From Pacificispira sp002696645 (GTDB lineage: Bacteria > Pseudomonadota > Alphaproteobacteria > UBA8366 > Aestuariispiraceae), in contig NZ_JBLZHU010000001.1 of assembly GCF_048892425.1 (NCBI RefSeq), positions 806,001 to 870,000 of the forward strand: 64,000 nt of DNA. Direction: 5' to 3'. This document shows positions 25,408-34,704 of the stretch, one piece after another. The notes beneath the pieces are model-generated. The model saw only the letters and a program-made list of their open reading frames with translations, ran no database searches and had not been told where the DNA came from. The position numbers and the translations under genes were made by a program. Position 1 is the stretch's first letter, and every line of letters begins with the position of its first letter.

Positions 25408-26691
25408 ATGCACGATCTGAAAGTCATTCGGGATAACCCGGACTACTTTGACGCCGCAATGGCAAGTCGTGGGATTTCCTCTGCATCCGCTGAGATTCTG
25501 CGCCTTGATGAGGCCCGGCGTGGTGCCCAGACACGCATGCAGGAGATACAGAACCGCCGCAATACAGCGTCGAAGGAAGTTGGCCAGCGCAAAGCCAAGG
25601 GCGAAGACGCAGATGATCTGATTGCGGAAGTGCAATCGTTGAAGGACGGCCTGGCCAAGGCGGAGGAAGAAGAACGCCTGCTGGCGGAAACGCTGGATGC
25701 CCTTTTGGCGGGCTTGCCGAATATTCCCTATGAGGATGTGCCTCATGGTGGTGGGGAAGAGGAGAATGTTGAGGTCCGACGCGTCGGGGAACCTGTTGCG
25801 AAAGACTTTGCACCCAAGGAACATTTTGATCTGGGCGAAGCGCTGGGCCTGATGGATTTTGAAACGGCAGCCACCATGTCCGGTGCGCGGTTTGTCTTGC
25901 TGCGGGGGGCCTTAGCGCGTTTAGAGCGGGCGATTGCCAGTTTCATGCTGGATACCCATACCGAAACCAACGGCTATACCGAAGTCATTCCGCCTCTGCT
26001 GGTGCGGGACAATGCCATGTATGGCACCGGACAATTGCCGAAATTCGCTGAGGATCTGTTCCATACGGATGATGGCTTCTGGTTAATTCCCACCGCGGAA
26101 GTGCCGCTGACGAATACGGCAGCGGAAAAGATTTATGACGAGGCCGACCTGCCAAAGCGCATGACGGCCTGGACACCGTGTTTTCGGTCAGAAGCAGGGG
26201 CGGCGGGCAAGGATACACGGGGCATGATCCGCCAGCATCAGTTTTCCAAAGTTGAAATGGTCTCCATCGTTCATCCCGATCAGTCTGAAGCTGAACTGGA
26301 CCGCATGACCGCTTGTGCTGAGGGTATTCTGACAGCTTTGGGCCTACCTTTCCGTACAATGATGCTGTGCACCGGGGATATGGGGTTTGGCGCTCGCAAG
26401 ACCTTTGATATCGAAGTCTGGCTGCCCGGACAGAACCGCTATCGCGAAATTTCCAGCTGCTCAAACTGCGGGGATTTTCAGGCGCGGCGCATGAAGGCGC
26501 GTTTCCGCACCGCTGGAGAGAAGGGCACCCGGTTTGTCCACACGCTCAATGGCTCGGGATTGGCGGTAGGCCGCACCATGGTCGCCATTCTGGAGAATTA
26601 TCAGAATGCCGATGGATCGATCACGGTGCCAGAGGTGCTGCGCGGCTATATGGGTGGCAAGGATGTCATTCAACCAGTTGGCAAGGCGTGA
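25408..26691 (+). CDS. serS: Seryl-tRNA synthetase
   Basis: 427 residues, class II synthetase. The N-terminal long coiled-coil arm (about 30-105) binds the extra arm of tRNA-Ser. Motif 2 is 'CFRSEAGAAGKDTRGMIRQHQFSKVEMV', typical for SerRS (pattern only), and motif 3 is 'GSGLAVGRTMVAILENYQ'. ATG 25408 follows AAGGAGAGAGAGA; a much longer frame that overlaps tatC in another phase is rejected. surE starts essentially at its stop codon. Confidence 0.97.
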   Translation: MHDLKVIRDNPDYFDAAMASRGISSASAEILRLDEARRGAQTRMQEIQNRRNTASKEVGQRKAKGEDADDLIAEVQSLKDGLAKAEEEERLLAETLDALLAGLPNIPYEDVPHGGGEEENVEVRRVGEPVAKDFAPKEHFDLGEALGLMDFETAATMSGARFVLLRGALARLERAIASFMLDTHTETNGYTEVIPPLLVRDNAMYGTGQLPKFAEDLFHTDDGFWLIPTAEVPLTNTAAEKIYDEADLPKRMTAWTPCFRSEAGAAGKDTRGMIRQHQFSKVEMVSIVHPDQSEAELDRMTACAEGILTALGLPFRTMMLCTGDMGFGARKTFDIEVWLPGQNRYREISSCSNCGDFQARRMKARFRTAGEKGTRFVHTLNGSGLAVGRTMVAILENYQNADGSITVPEVLRGYMGGKDVIQPVGKA

Positions 26692-26696
26692 GGCGG

Positions 26697-27482
26697 ATGA
26701 TGGAGCCGGATCTGCGATCCGTTGATTTGCCCACGGCGCGGGTCCTGCTGACCAATGACGATGGCATTGATGCCGCAGGATTTGCGGTTCTGGAAGAAAT
26801 CATACGCCCGATGGTGGGGGAATTGTGGGTCTGTGCCCCTGCAGAAGGGCACAGTGGGGCATCCGCCATGGTTTCCCTGCGTCGCGAGATTGAGGTGCAG
26901 GAAAGGGGGCTGCGACGCTATGCCGTTACCGGTCGACCCGCCGATACGGTTCTGGCAGCCCTGCGTCTGGTGATGAAGGATGCCCCGCCTGATCTGGTGC
27001 TCAGTGGTATCAATCACGGTTTGAATATCGGGGTGGACCTGATCTATTCCGGGACTGTCGGGGCGGCGATATCTGCGGCGGCCAATGGTGTGCCAGCCGT
27101 TGCCTTTAGTGCGGACCATGTTTCCGGTCACCCTGTGGAGCCCCATACCTGGGATGATGTGCGCAAGCATTTACCGGCCGTTCTGGGGCGTATTTGCTGG
27201 TTTGGCTTTGCGCCTAACGGGGCATATGGCGTTAATTTTCCATCCCGTGTCATGCATTCTGAACCGCAATTGTGTCGCCAGGGTCAATCGGTTGATACGA
27301 TGCATTATGTCGCTGTTGAAGCTGCGCAGGGGCGATATATTTTGCACCATCAGGATGGTGACAGATCGTTGGAATCCGGCACGGATACAGCCGCAATTCA
27401 AGCCGGTCGGATCGGGATCACGCCATTGACGCTGGACAGAACCGACAGGGACCTCTTGCATAGAGCCGCCGAAGCGCTTTAA
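26697..27482 (+). CDS. surE: 5'/3'-nucleotidase SurE
   Basis: About 261 residues. SurE is a metal-dependent nucleoside monophosphatase/exopolyphosphatase linked to stationary-phase survival. Metal ligands are visible in 'LLTNDDGIDAAG' (Asp-Asp), 'SGASAMVSL' and 'SGINHGLNIG' (Asn), followed by 'YSGTVGAAISAA'. Three in-frame starts compete: GTG 26688 overlapping the serS stop, ATG 26697 and ATG 26700; AGGCGG spacing best fits the ATGs. surE-pcm-nlpD order, as in E. coli, is preserved downstream. Confidence 0.94.
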   Translation: MMEPDLRSVDLPTARVLLTNDDGIDAAGFAVLEEIIRPMVGELWVCAPAEGHSGASAMVSLRREIEVQERGLRRYAVTGRPADTVLAALRLVMKDAPPDLVLSGINHGLNIGVDLIYSGTVGAAISAAANGVPAVAFSADHVSGHPVEPHTWDDVRKHLPAVLGRICWFGFAPNGAYGVNFPSRVMHSEPQLCRQGQSVDTMHYVAVEAAQGRYILHHQDGDRSLESGTDTAAIQAGRIGITPLTLDRTDRDLLHRAAEAL

Positions 27483-27499
27483 ACCTGACGCAAGGTGCT

Positions 27500-28213
27500 A
27501 TGGTCTGGCCTCGGTCGGGTCAGGGATGTTGGGGAACTGATATCGGGGCAAGAGACATCGATATTGAGATGGATATGGTCTCCGAACGCGCGCAGCTGAT
27601 TTTGGGGCTGCGCCAGAACGGGATTTTGAACCAGACTGTATTGGCAGCCCTGGAAGCGATCCCGCGTGAGCTGTTCGTGCCAGAAACCTTTGCCCGGCAT
27701 GCCTATGACGATTCCGCGCTGCCCATCGGGCGTGGACAGACAATCAGCCAGCCCTTGATCGTTGCGCGGATGACCGATGCACTGGACCTGACCCGCCGCC
27801 ACAAGGTTTTGGAAATTGGCACAGGGTCGGGCTATCAGGCGGCAGTGTTAAGCAAGCTGTCGCGGCGCGTCTATACGATCGAGCGCCACAAACCTCTGCT
27901 GCGAGAGGCAGAGTCGCTGTTTCGAATCCTTGATCTGCACAATATCAGCACCCGATTTGGGGATGGGGCAGTCGGCTGGGCAGAGCAGGCCCCCTTTGAT
28001 CGCATCATTGTAACCGCCGCTGCGCCGGATATTCCGCAGGCTTTAATCGATCAGCTTTCAATCGGCGGGCGGCTTGTCGTGCCGGTGGGCCCCGACGGGG
28101 AGAACCAGACACTGTTGCTGGGCATTAAGGCGGAGACTGGGCTAGAGCTTCAAGAGCTTGGCGGCGTGCGTTTCGTCCCCTTGCTGCCGGGGGTGGAGGC
28201 GGGCAATGGCTAG
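27500..28213 (+). CDS. pcm: Protein-L-isoaspartate O-methyltransferase
   Basis: Up to 237 residues. Pcm methylates isoaspartyl residues in damaged proteins so that they can revert to aspartate. Family signatures: 'RELFVPETFARHAYDDSALPIG' with 'GQTISQP', motif I 'VLEIGTGSGYQAAVL', and 'FDRIIVTAAAPDIPQALIDQL'. The ATG at 27500 has AAGG six bases before it; ATGs at 27569 and 27575 are alternatives that would give a more typical N-terminus. The stop overlaps the start of the NlpD-like gene by eight bases. Confidence 0.93.
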   Translation: MVWPRSGQGCWGTDIGARDIDIEMDMVSERAQLILGLRQNGILNQTVLAALEAIPRELFVPETFARHAYDDSALPIGRGQTISQPLIVARMTDALDLTRRHKVLEIGTGSGYQAAVLSKLSRRVYTIERHKPLLREAESLFRILDLHNISTRFGDGAVGWAEQAPFDRIIVTAAAPDIPQALIDQLSIGGRLVVPVGPDGENQTLLLGIKAETGLELQELGGVRFVPLLPGVEAGNG

Positions 28214-29324
28214 ATTTCCACTTCCACTATTTGGACTGTTGGTGATCTTGTTGTTGGGGGCGTGCTCTTCTGGCGGTGGTCCGCAGGTTCGGATATTCGA
28301 TGGGTCCAGCGTGCCGAGCGGCGGCACCGGGTCCGCAAACACCGTTGGTGGCTCGTCCAGTGTCTCGGTCGCTCAACCGGAAGACGGCATCCATCGTGTC
28401 GCCCGGGGGGAGACATTATATGCGATTTCCCGAGAATACGGCGTTCCCTTGCGCAGCCTGATTGTCGAAAACAATCTGACGCCGCCTTATGATCTGTTGG
28501 TGGGGCAGCGCCTGCGCATCCCCGCAGTGCGGCTGCATACAGTGCGCCCAGGAGAAACAGTTTACGGCATTTCCCGGCAATATGGCGTGGCGATGAATGA
28601 ACTGGTGCGGGCTAACCAGATACCATCCCCGTACCGGATTAAGGTTGGGCAAAGGCTGAATATTCCAGCCCAGACCGGGTCGGTGCGCCAACAAACCGTC
28701 GCGTTAAGCCCGTCCGCCCCGGATGATGGGACGATATCCCAGGAACCATTGCCGCCCTCTGGCACGTCTTCTCCCGTTGGACAGGATGAAACGCCGGCTT
28801 CTTCCGATCCAACTGCTGCCGACCCACAACCGTCACCCCCCCAGCAGGCAAGCTATGGACCGGGCGAGGTGGTTTATCCCCCCGCCAAGCCAAACGCGCC
28901 GCCCCGTCTGGTAGGCCCCATTCCCCGTCCTCCCCCCATGACGGGACAGGGATTCTTGTGGCCGGTGCAGGGCAAGGTTGTCTCAGGATATGGCGCCAAA
29001 GGTCGGGGCCTGCACAATGATGGCATTAATATCGCCGCCCCGCGCAACAGTCCGATCCGGGCGGCGGAATCCGGGGTCGTTGCCTATGCCGGGGATGGCC
29101 TGCAGGGATTTGGTAATATTGTCCTGATCAAGCATCAGAATGGCTATGTCACCGCCTATGCCCATGCTGACAGTCTGTTGGTGACACGCGGTCAGGTGAT
29201 CCAGCGCGGGCAGGCTATCGCCCGGGTGGGATCAACGGGCAATGTCGAAACGCCCCAGGTACACTTCCAGATCCGAAAGGGGCGTCAGGCTATTGACCCC
29301 CGCACTCTGTTACTGACCAGCTAA
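28206..29324 (+). CDS. nlpD: LysM/LytM (M23-like) lipoprotein, NlpD/DipM-type amidase activator
   Basis: 372 residues. Lipoprotein signal with lipobox L17-G18-A19-C20; two LysM peptidoglycan-binding domains (about 63-106 and 110-153); a Pro/Ser-rich linker; a C-terminal M23/LytM domain (about 250-368). In the LytM domain the HxxxD ligands align with Asn271 and Asn275, and the first His of HxH is Gln351 (His353 kept), so it should be catalytically dead. That is the state of E. coli NlpD/EnvC, which activate amidases at the septum. The context surE-pcm-nlpD supports the assignment. ATG 28206 overlaps the pcm stop. Confidence 0.88.
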   Translation: MARFPLPLFGLLVILLLGACSSGGGPQVRIFDGSSVPSGGTGSANTVGGSSSVSVAQPEDGIHRVARGETLYAISREYGVPLRSLIVENNLTPPYDLLVGQRLRIPAVRLHTVRPGETVYGISRQYGVAMNELVRANQIPSPYRIKVGQRLNIPAQTGSVRQQTVALSPSAPDDGTISQEPLPPSGTSSPVGQDETPASSDPTAADPQPSPPQQASYGPGEVVYPPAKPNAPPRLVGPIPRPPPMTGQGFLWPVQGKVVSGYGAKGRGLHNDGINIAAPRNSPIRAAESGVVAYAGDGLQGFGNIVLIKHQNGYVTAYAHADSLLVTRGQVIQRGQAIARVGSTGNVETPQVHFQIRKGRQAIDPRTLLLTS

Positions 29325-29337
29325 GGAGAGGGGCACT

Positions 29338-29733
29338 GTGTCCGATATACTGCACCATATGATCGCAGGCGGCCCGACGCCTGTTGCGCCCTTTTCTCAT
29401 GCGACAGAGGTGAATGGGTTCGTCTTCCTGACCGGTCAGATGCCAACCGACCCCAATGATGATCAGAAACCATTGCCGGAAGGGATTGAGGCACAAACGC
29501 GCCGCGTGATGGACAATCTGATCCTGATCCTCAAGGGATTGGATCTAACCCTGGCGGATGTCGTGCAATGCCGTATCTATCTGACCGAGTTTCAGCGCGA
29601 CTATGCGGTGATGAACGAGACTTATGTACAGTATTTTCATCCCGGTAAATTACCGGCCCGCACCACGATCGGGGTGACCGGATTGGCAGTAGGTGCGCTG
29701 GTCGAAATCGATATGGTCGCACGCCGCGTCTGA
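29338..29733 (+). CDS. RidA family protein (catalytic Arg present)
   Basis: 131 residues of the RidA/YjgF fold, trimeric enamine/imine deaminases that dispose of reactive intermediates such as 2-aminoacrylate. The key arginine (E. coli Arg105) is present as Arg108 in 'KLPARTTIGVTGL', and 'ALVEIDMVA' gives the following strand with its Glu. The GTG start follows AAGGAGAGGGG. It lies 13 bases after the NlpD-like gene, probably the last gene of that transcript before the repeat block. Contrast the paralogue at 45703-46119, which lacks the arginine. Confidence 0.92.
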   Translation: MSDILHHMIAGGPTPVAPFSHATEVNGFVFLTGQMPTDPNDDQKPLPEGIEAQTRRVMDNLILILKGLDLTLADVVQCRIYLTEFQRDYAVMNETYVQYFHPGKLPARTTIGVTGLAVGALVEIDMVARRV

Positions 29734-29877
29734 GGTTCAGAGACGGTAGGGACGATTGGTGTGGGTGGCCCTGGGCTCCCGCCTGCGCAGGTGTGACGGG
29801 AAAAGAAAACGCAAAGAGCGCAGAGCAGGCGCGAAGGGCGCGGAAGGGGGTGTTTTAGGCATACTTTCAGCACCATT

Positions 29878-29981
29878 CTGATCCTGAGGAGGCGCATTCG
29901 CGCCGTCTCGAAGGATGCGCTGTAAGGGGGCTGCTTACAGAAAGATCACCCTTCGAGACGCTGCGCTCCTCAGGGTGAGGG
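29878..29981. repeat. Long imperfect inverted repeat, third copy of the module at 9135 and 9418
   Basis: Left arm ATCCTGAGGAGGCGC...CTCGAAGGATG and right arm CACCCTTCGAGACGC...CTCCTCAGGGTGAG can fold into a long hairpin. The sequence is nearly the same as 9135-9237 and 9418-9520 some 20 kb away, including the inner 'GCTGTAAGGG' and 'GCTTACAGA' words, so this is a dispersed palindromic element. Confidence 0.85.
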
Positions 29982-30000
29982 AGTATTTGTCTCGAAATAT

Positions 30001-30640
30001 CGTCATCCCGGACGTGATCCGGGATCCAGGGCGGTAGGCATGATCGGTGCGGGTGGCCCTGGGCTCCTGCCTTCGCGGGAGAGACGTGCCTGTATTTGCC
30101 TTTGCGCCCTCTGCGTTTCTCCGCGCCCTTTGCGTTCCTCCACTATCGTCATCCCGGACGCGATCCGGGATCCAGGGCGGCAGGCACGAACGGTGCGGGT
30201 GGCCCTGGGCTCCCGCCTTCGCGGGAGAGACGTGCCTGTATTTGCCTTTGCGCCCTCTGCGTTTCTCCGCGCCCTTTGCGTTCCTCCACTATCGTCATCC
30301 CGGACGCGATCCGGGATCCAGGGCGGTAGGCACGAACGGTGCGGGTGGCCCTGGGCTCCCGCCTTCGCGGGAGAGACGAGCCTGTATTTGCCTTTGCGCC
30401 CTCTGCATTTCTCCGCGCCCTTTGCGTTCCCTCACTATCGTCATCCCGGACGTGATCCGGGATCCAGGGCGGCGGGCATGATCGGTGCGGGTGGCCCTGG
30501 GCTCCCGCCTTCGCGGGAGAGACGTGCCTGTATTTGCCTTTGCGCCCTCTGCGTTTCTCCGCGCCCTTTGCGTTCCCCCACTATCGTCATCCCGGACGTG
30601 ATCCGGGATCCAGGGCGGTAGGCACGAACGGTGCGGGTGG
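30001..30640. repeat. 146-bp tandem repeat (four full units plus a partial fifth)
   Basis: Units start at 30001, 30147, 30293, 30439 and 30585, exactly 146 bases apart; the fifth breaks off after about 56 bases. Each has a 'CGTCATCCCGGACG-GATCCGGGATCC' palindrome, a 'GGTGCGGGTGGCCCTGGGCTC' stretch, a 'CCCGCCTTCGCGGGAGAGACG' hairpin and a 'TTTGCGCCCTCTGCGTTTCTCC' segment. Since 146 is not a multiple of three, apparent open frames here cross units in rotating phase and are not genes. Flanking 29734-29877 and 30641-30878 contain single related fragments and no gene. Confidence 0.93.
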
Positions 30641-30878
30641 CCCCTGAATACCCGCCTGCGCAGGTGTGACGGGGAGGGGGATGCTTGCAGCGAGACGTTG
30701 GGCTCCTCAGAGCGCGGGGAGTGTTCGGCGCTCGCATGCTCTGACGGTGGTTCCGTGGTGTGGTATTTATGCGCGAAAATCCCGGCTGCTGGCTTGTTCC
30801 TGCGGCTGAATCGCGCTATCTGATCGCTTCCGCGCCCCCTACCTGTTTTCAGGCAAAATCTGGGAAAGATCTGCCCCT

Positions 30879-32447
<1,569 letters not shown>

Positions 32448-32448
32448 G

Positions 32449-32549
32449 GTAAGGGCCGAACCCGAGAGTGCTGACCTGAATGTGCGCATGGTGACGCCGC
32501 AGCCCGGAAGCCAACGCCCGAAGCGATCCCTCAGCGCATCGGCCCTTAC
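32449..32549 (+). ncRNA. Structured ~100-nt element directly after guaA
   Basis: GTAAGGGCCGA (32449-32459) is a perfect 11-bp complement of TCGGCCCTTAC (32539-32549). Just inside, GTGCTGA (32468-32474) pairs with TCAGCGC (32531-32537, one wobble), giving a stacked closing stem of about 18 bp around a GC-rich interior. No long T-run follows (AGCCTATTTTG). It could be a small RNA, a 3'-UTR-derived RNA or an unusual terminator of guaA. It does not show the SRP RNA signature that I looked for. Confidence 0.4.
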
Positions 32550-32715
32550 AGCCTATTTTGCACATATTGGGCATAATTGCAGCAATTTCGTGAGGAATTG
32601 AAATGGGTAGAGCCATTTGTATGATCAAAGGCTTGGTCGCTGAAGGCAGGAATCAGAAGAATAGACTGGGTCTTTATAGTCGATATCGAAAATCTTAATC
32701 AAGCTGTCAGTTAAG

Positions 32716-33209
32716 ATGAAAAGAACACTTACATTTTTGTATTGCTCTTCATTGCGAGCCTTATGGGATGCCAGACAGTTGATCGCGGGTCTTTCGGAGA
32801 CTTCGAAAGAAGTCTGAATACCAAACCATATGGCTATAAGGTTATTGAAGATTTTACGGGGGAGGCTCCGAGTAAAGTCATCGAATAATTTGAAGTGAGG
32901 CCGGGTGATTGCTCGGTGAATGGTGCATGGTCGGACTGCACACAGGATCGGGAAAGAACTGAACTATCAGGACCAAAAGACAATTATCGTGATATCGAAT
33001 ATTGGTATGGCTGATCGCTGTATATCCCTGAGGATTATCCGAATGTTTATCCAACCAAAACAACCTTAGGCCAACTCCATCAAGAATGCGGGCCCCCAGC
33101 ATTTATGTTCCAGAATTATGGGCGTGGATACTGGGATGAAGTCCCTTCACAAACAGCCTGTTTTACTAATGTTAAACGGGGCAAAAGCAGAGAGAGGCTG
33201 ATGCCGTAG
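32716..33209 (+). pseudogene. Decayed polysaccharide lyase (heparin-lyase-I-like) lipoprotein gene
   Basis: ATG 32716 opens a lipoprotein signal that needs one extra T in the T-run near 32735 to read on into 'SLMGCQTVDRGSF'. The frame then gives 'FEVRPGDCS', 'WSDCTQDRERTELS', 'YRDIEYWYG', a TGA where Trp is expected, 'SLYIPEDYPNVYPTKTTLGQ', 'PAFMFQNYG' and 'TNVKRGKSRERL'. A TAA precedes 'FEVRPGDC'. Compared with the family as I recall it, about 70-80 residues are missing in frame between 'GYWDE' and 'PSQTACF'. One frameshift, two nonsense codons and a deletion mark a dead gene. The rest of 32550-33244 shows nothing else. Confidence 0.75.
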
Positions 33210-33244
33210 CCCATATCGTGTAGTGTAATTGTGCGTGCGGCGTT

Positions 33245-34453
33245 TTACCGGGAGCGACGTGCAGACCAACGGACGAGTTGCAATGCCGTTGCTATGGCGC
33301 AGAAGCCGCCACCCAGCAGGCAGACCCCGGTCCACCCGAACGCCGTCCAGATTTGCAAGGCGAGGGCGGACCCTAGCGAGCCACCCAGAAACATGCTGCC
33401 GATGAAGATCGTATTGACGCGGGCACGGGCACTGGGCCGCAGGGCATAGATGATGTGCTGATTGGGGATCATCGCGCTTTGCAACGCAAGGTCCAAAAGG
33501 ATCACCCCCACGATCAGGCCGGGGATGGATATCCAGAATCCGAATATGACCCATGAAACCAGGGTTAGGCTGGTCCCGAACAGCACGATCATATGCGGGC
33601 CACGCTTATCGGCCAGTTTGCCTGCAAAGGGGGCAGCCAATATACCGATTGCGCCAATAATTCCAAATAAGCCGGCTGCGTCGGGACCCAGATTGAAGGC
33701 CGGGCTTTCCAATTGGAAGACCAGGATGGTCCAGAACACGCTAAACGCAGCGAAGAGAGAGGATTGCGTCAGCGTTGCCACGCGCAGTTCAGGAAACTCC
33801 CGCCATAATCCCAATATCGATCCCAACAGGGCAGGGTAGCCCATTGTCGGTTCCGGGTGACTGCGCGGCAGTTTCCAGGCCATTACGGCACAAGCGGCGA
33901 GTGCCATTGGCACGGCCAGGGCGAACATTTCGCGCCACCCGGAATGGGTTGAGACAAACCCGGCCAGGGTACGACTGAAAAGGATGCCACATAACAGACC
34001 GGACATAACCAATCCCACCGTGGCGCCTCTTTTATTTGGGTCCGACAAATGCGCCGCCAAAGGAATAATCTGTTGCGCGACCGTCGCACCGACCCCGACC
34101 AGCAAGGACGTTAACAGAAGCACAGACGCATTGGGGGCCAGGGCCACACCGGCCAGGGCAAGGAACAGCAGACCAAACTGCAGGATGATCAACTTCTTGC
34201 GTTCGACTAGATCCCCCAGGGGGACAAGAAGGAATATGCCCAGCGCATATCCCAACTGTGTGACGGTCGGAACAAGCCCAGCCAACTGTCCGGGAAATTC
34301 CGCCTGCATGATGCCCAGCATCGGCTGATTATAGTAAATATTGGCCACAGCAATTCCCGTCGCGCCCGCCATGGCAAATGTCAGCCAGCGGCTCAAGACC
34401 GGCGGGTCTTCAGCAATAGTCGTGCTGGTTATGATTTCTGCTTTTGTCGGCAT
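33245..34453 (-). CDS. MFS transporter
   Basis: 402 residues with about twelve hydrophobic helices. Between helices 2 and 3 is 'PLGDLVERKKLIILQFGLL', the major facilitator loop signature, repeated in the second half as 'GKLADKRGPHMIVLFG'. The N-terminus 'GIAVANIYYNQPMLG' is typical of the YgaY/YbcL-like group of predicted drug/proton antiporters. The substrate is unknown. It is divergent from the mechanosensitive channel gene, with 251 bases between them that show no clear element. Confidence 0.88.
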   Translation of the reverse strand: MPTKAEIITSTTIAEDPPVLSRWLTFAMAGATGIAVANIYYNQPMLGIMQAEFPGQLAGLVPTVTQLGYALGIFLLVPLGDLVERKKLIILQFGLLFLALAGVALAPNASVLLLTSLLVGVGATVAQQIIPLAAHLSDPNKRGATVGLVMSGLLCGILFSRTLAGFVSTHSGWREMFALAVPMALAACAVMAWKLPRSHPEPTMGYPALLGSILGLWREFPELRVATLTQSSLFAAFSVFWTILVFQLESPAFNLGPDAAGLFGIIGAIGILAAPFAGKLADKRGPHMIVLFGTSLTLVSWVIFGFWISIPGLIVGVILLDLALQSAMIPNQHIIYALRPSARARVNTIFIGSMFLGGSLGSALALQIWTAFGWTGVCLLGGGFCAIATALQLVRWSARRSR

Positions 34454-34704
34454 GGATACTCCGCGTCCCTATGTGATGCAGCGCAATATGGCGGTCATCG
34501 GTATTGGAGAATAGGGGGTGTTTTGACGCAATTTATATGAAATTCAGGAATGAATAAATTGCATGACACTATATTGAGTTCCCAAATGGAATAAAACAGC
34601 AGAGTATCGCCTTAAAATTAAGGTGATCCGCCCCAGCATAGTACCAGCCTAGTAATTTACCGGAATGCTCACTACGATATTCAAAATCATGTAAGGGAGT
34701 TGGA

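Noticed and set aside
29338..29733. RidA gene as part of a catabolic cluster
   Set aside because: It has the standard catalytic arginine and follows nlpD closely; nothing ties it to the 44-49 kb operon.
30040..30621. Long open frames (up to about 190 residues) inside the 146-bp repeat
   Set aside because: Three overlapping frames exist only because the unit is stop-poor and its length is not a multiple of three; they repeat the same peptide in rotation and lack ribosome sites.
30001..30640. Possible CRISPR array
   Set aside because: Units are 146 bp with no unique spacers between short repeats, and no cas genes are present; it is a plain tandem repeat.
32449..32549. SRP (4.5S) RNA
   Set aside because: I looked for the conserved GGTCAGG...CCGGAAGG...AGCAGCC apical motif on both strands and it is absent.
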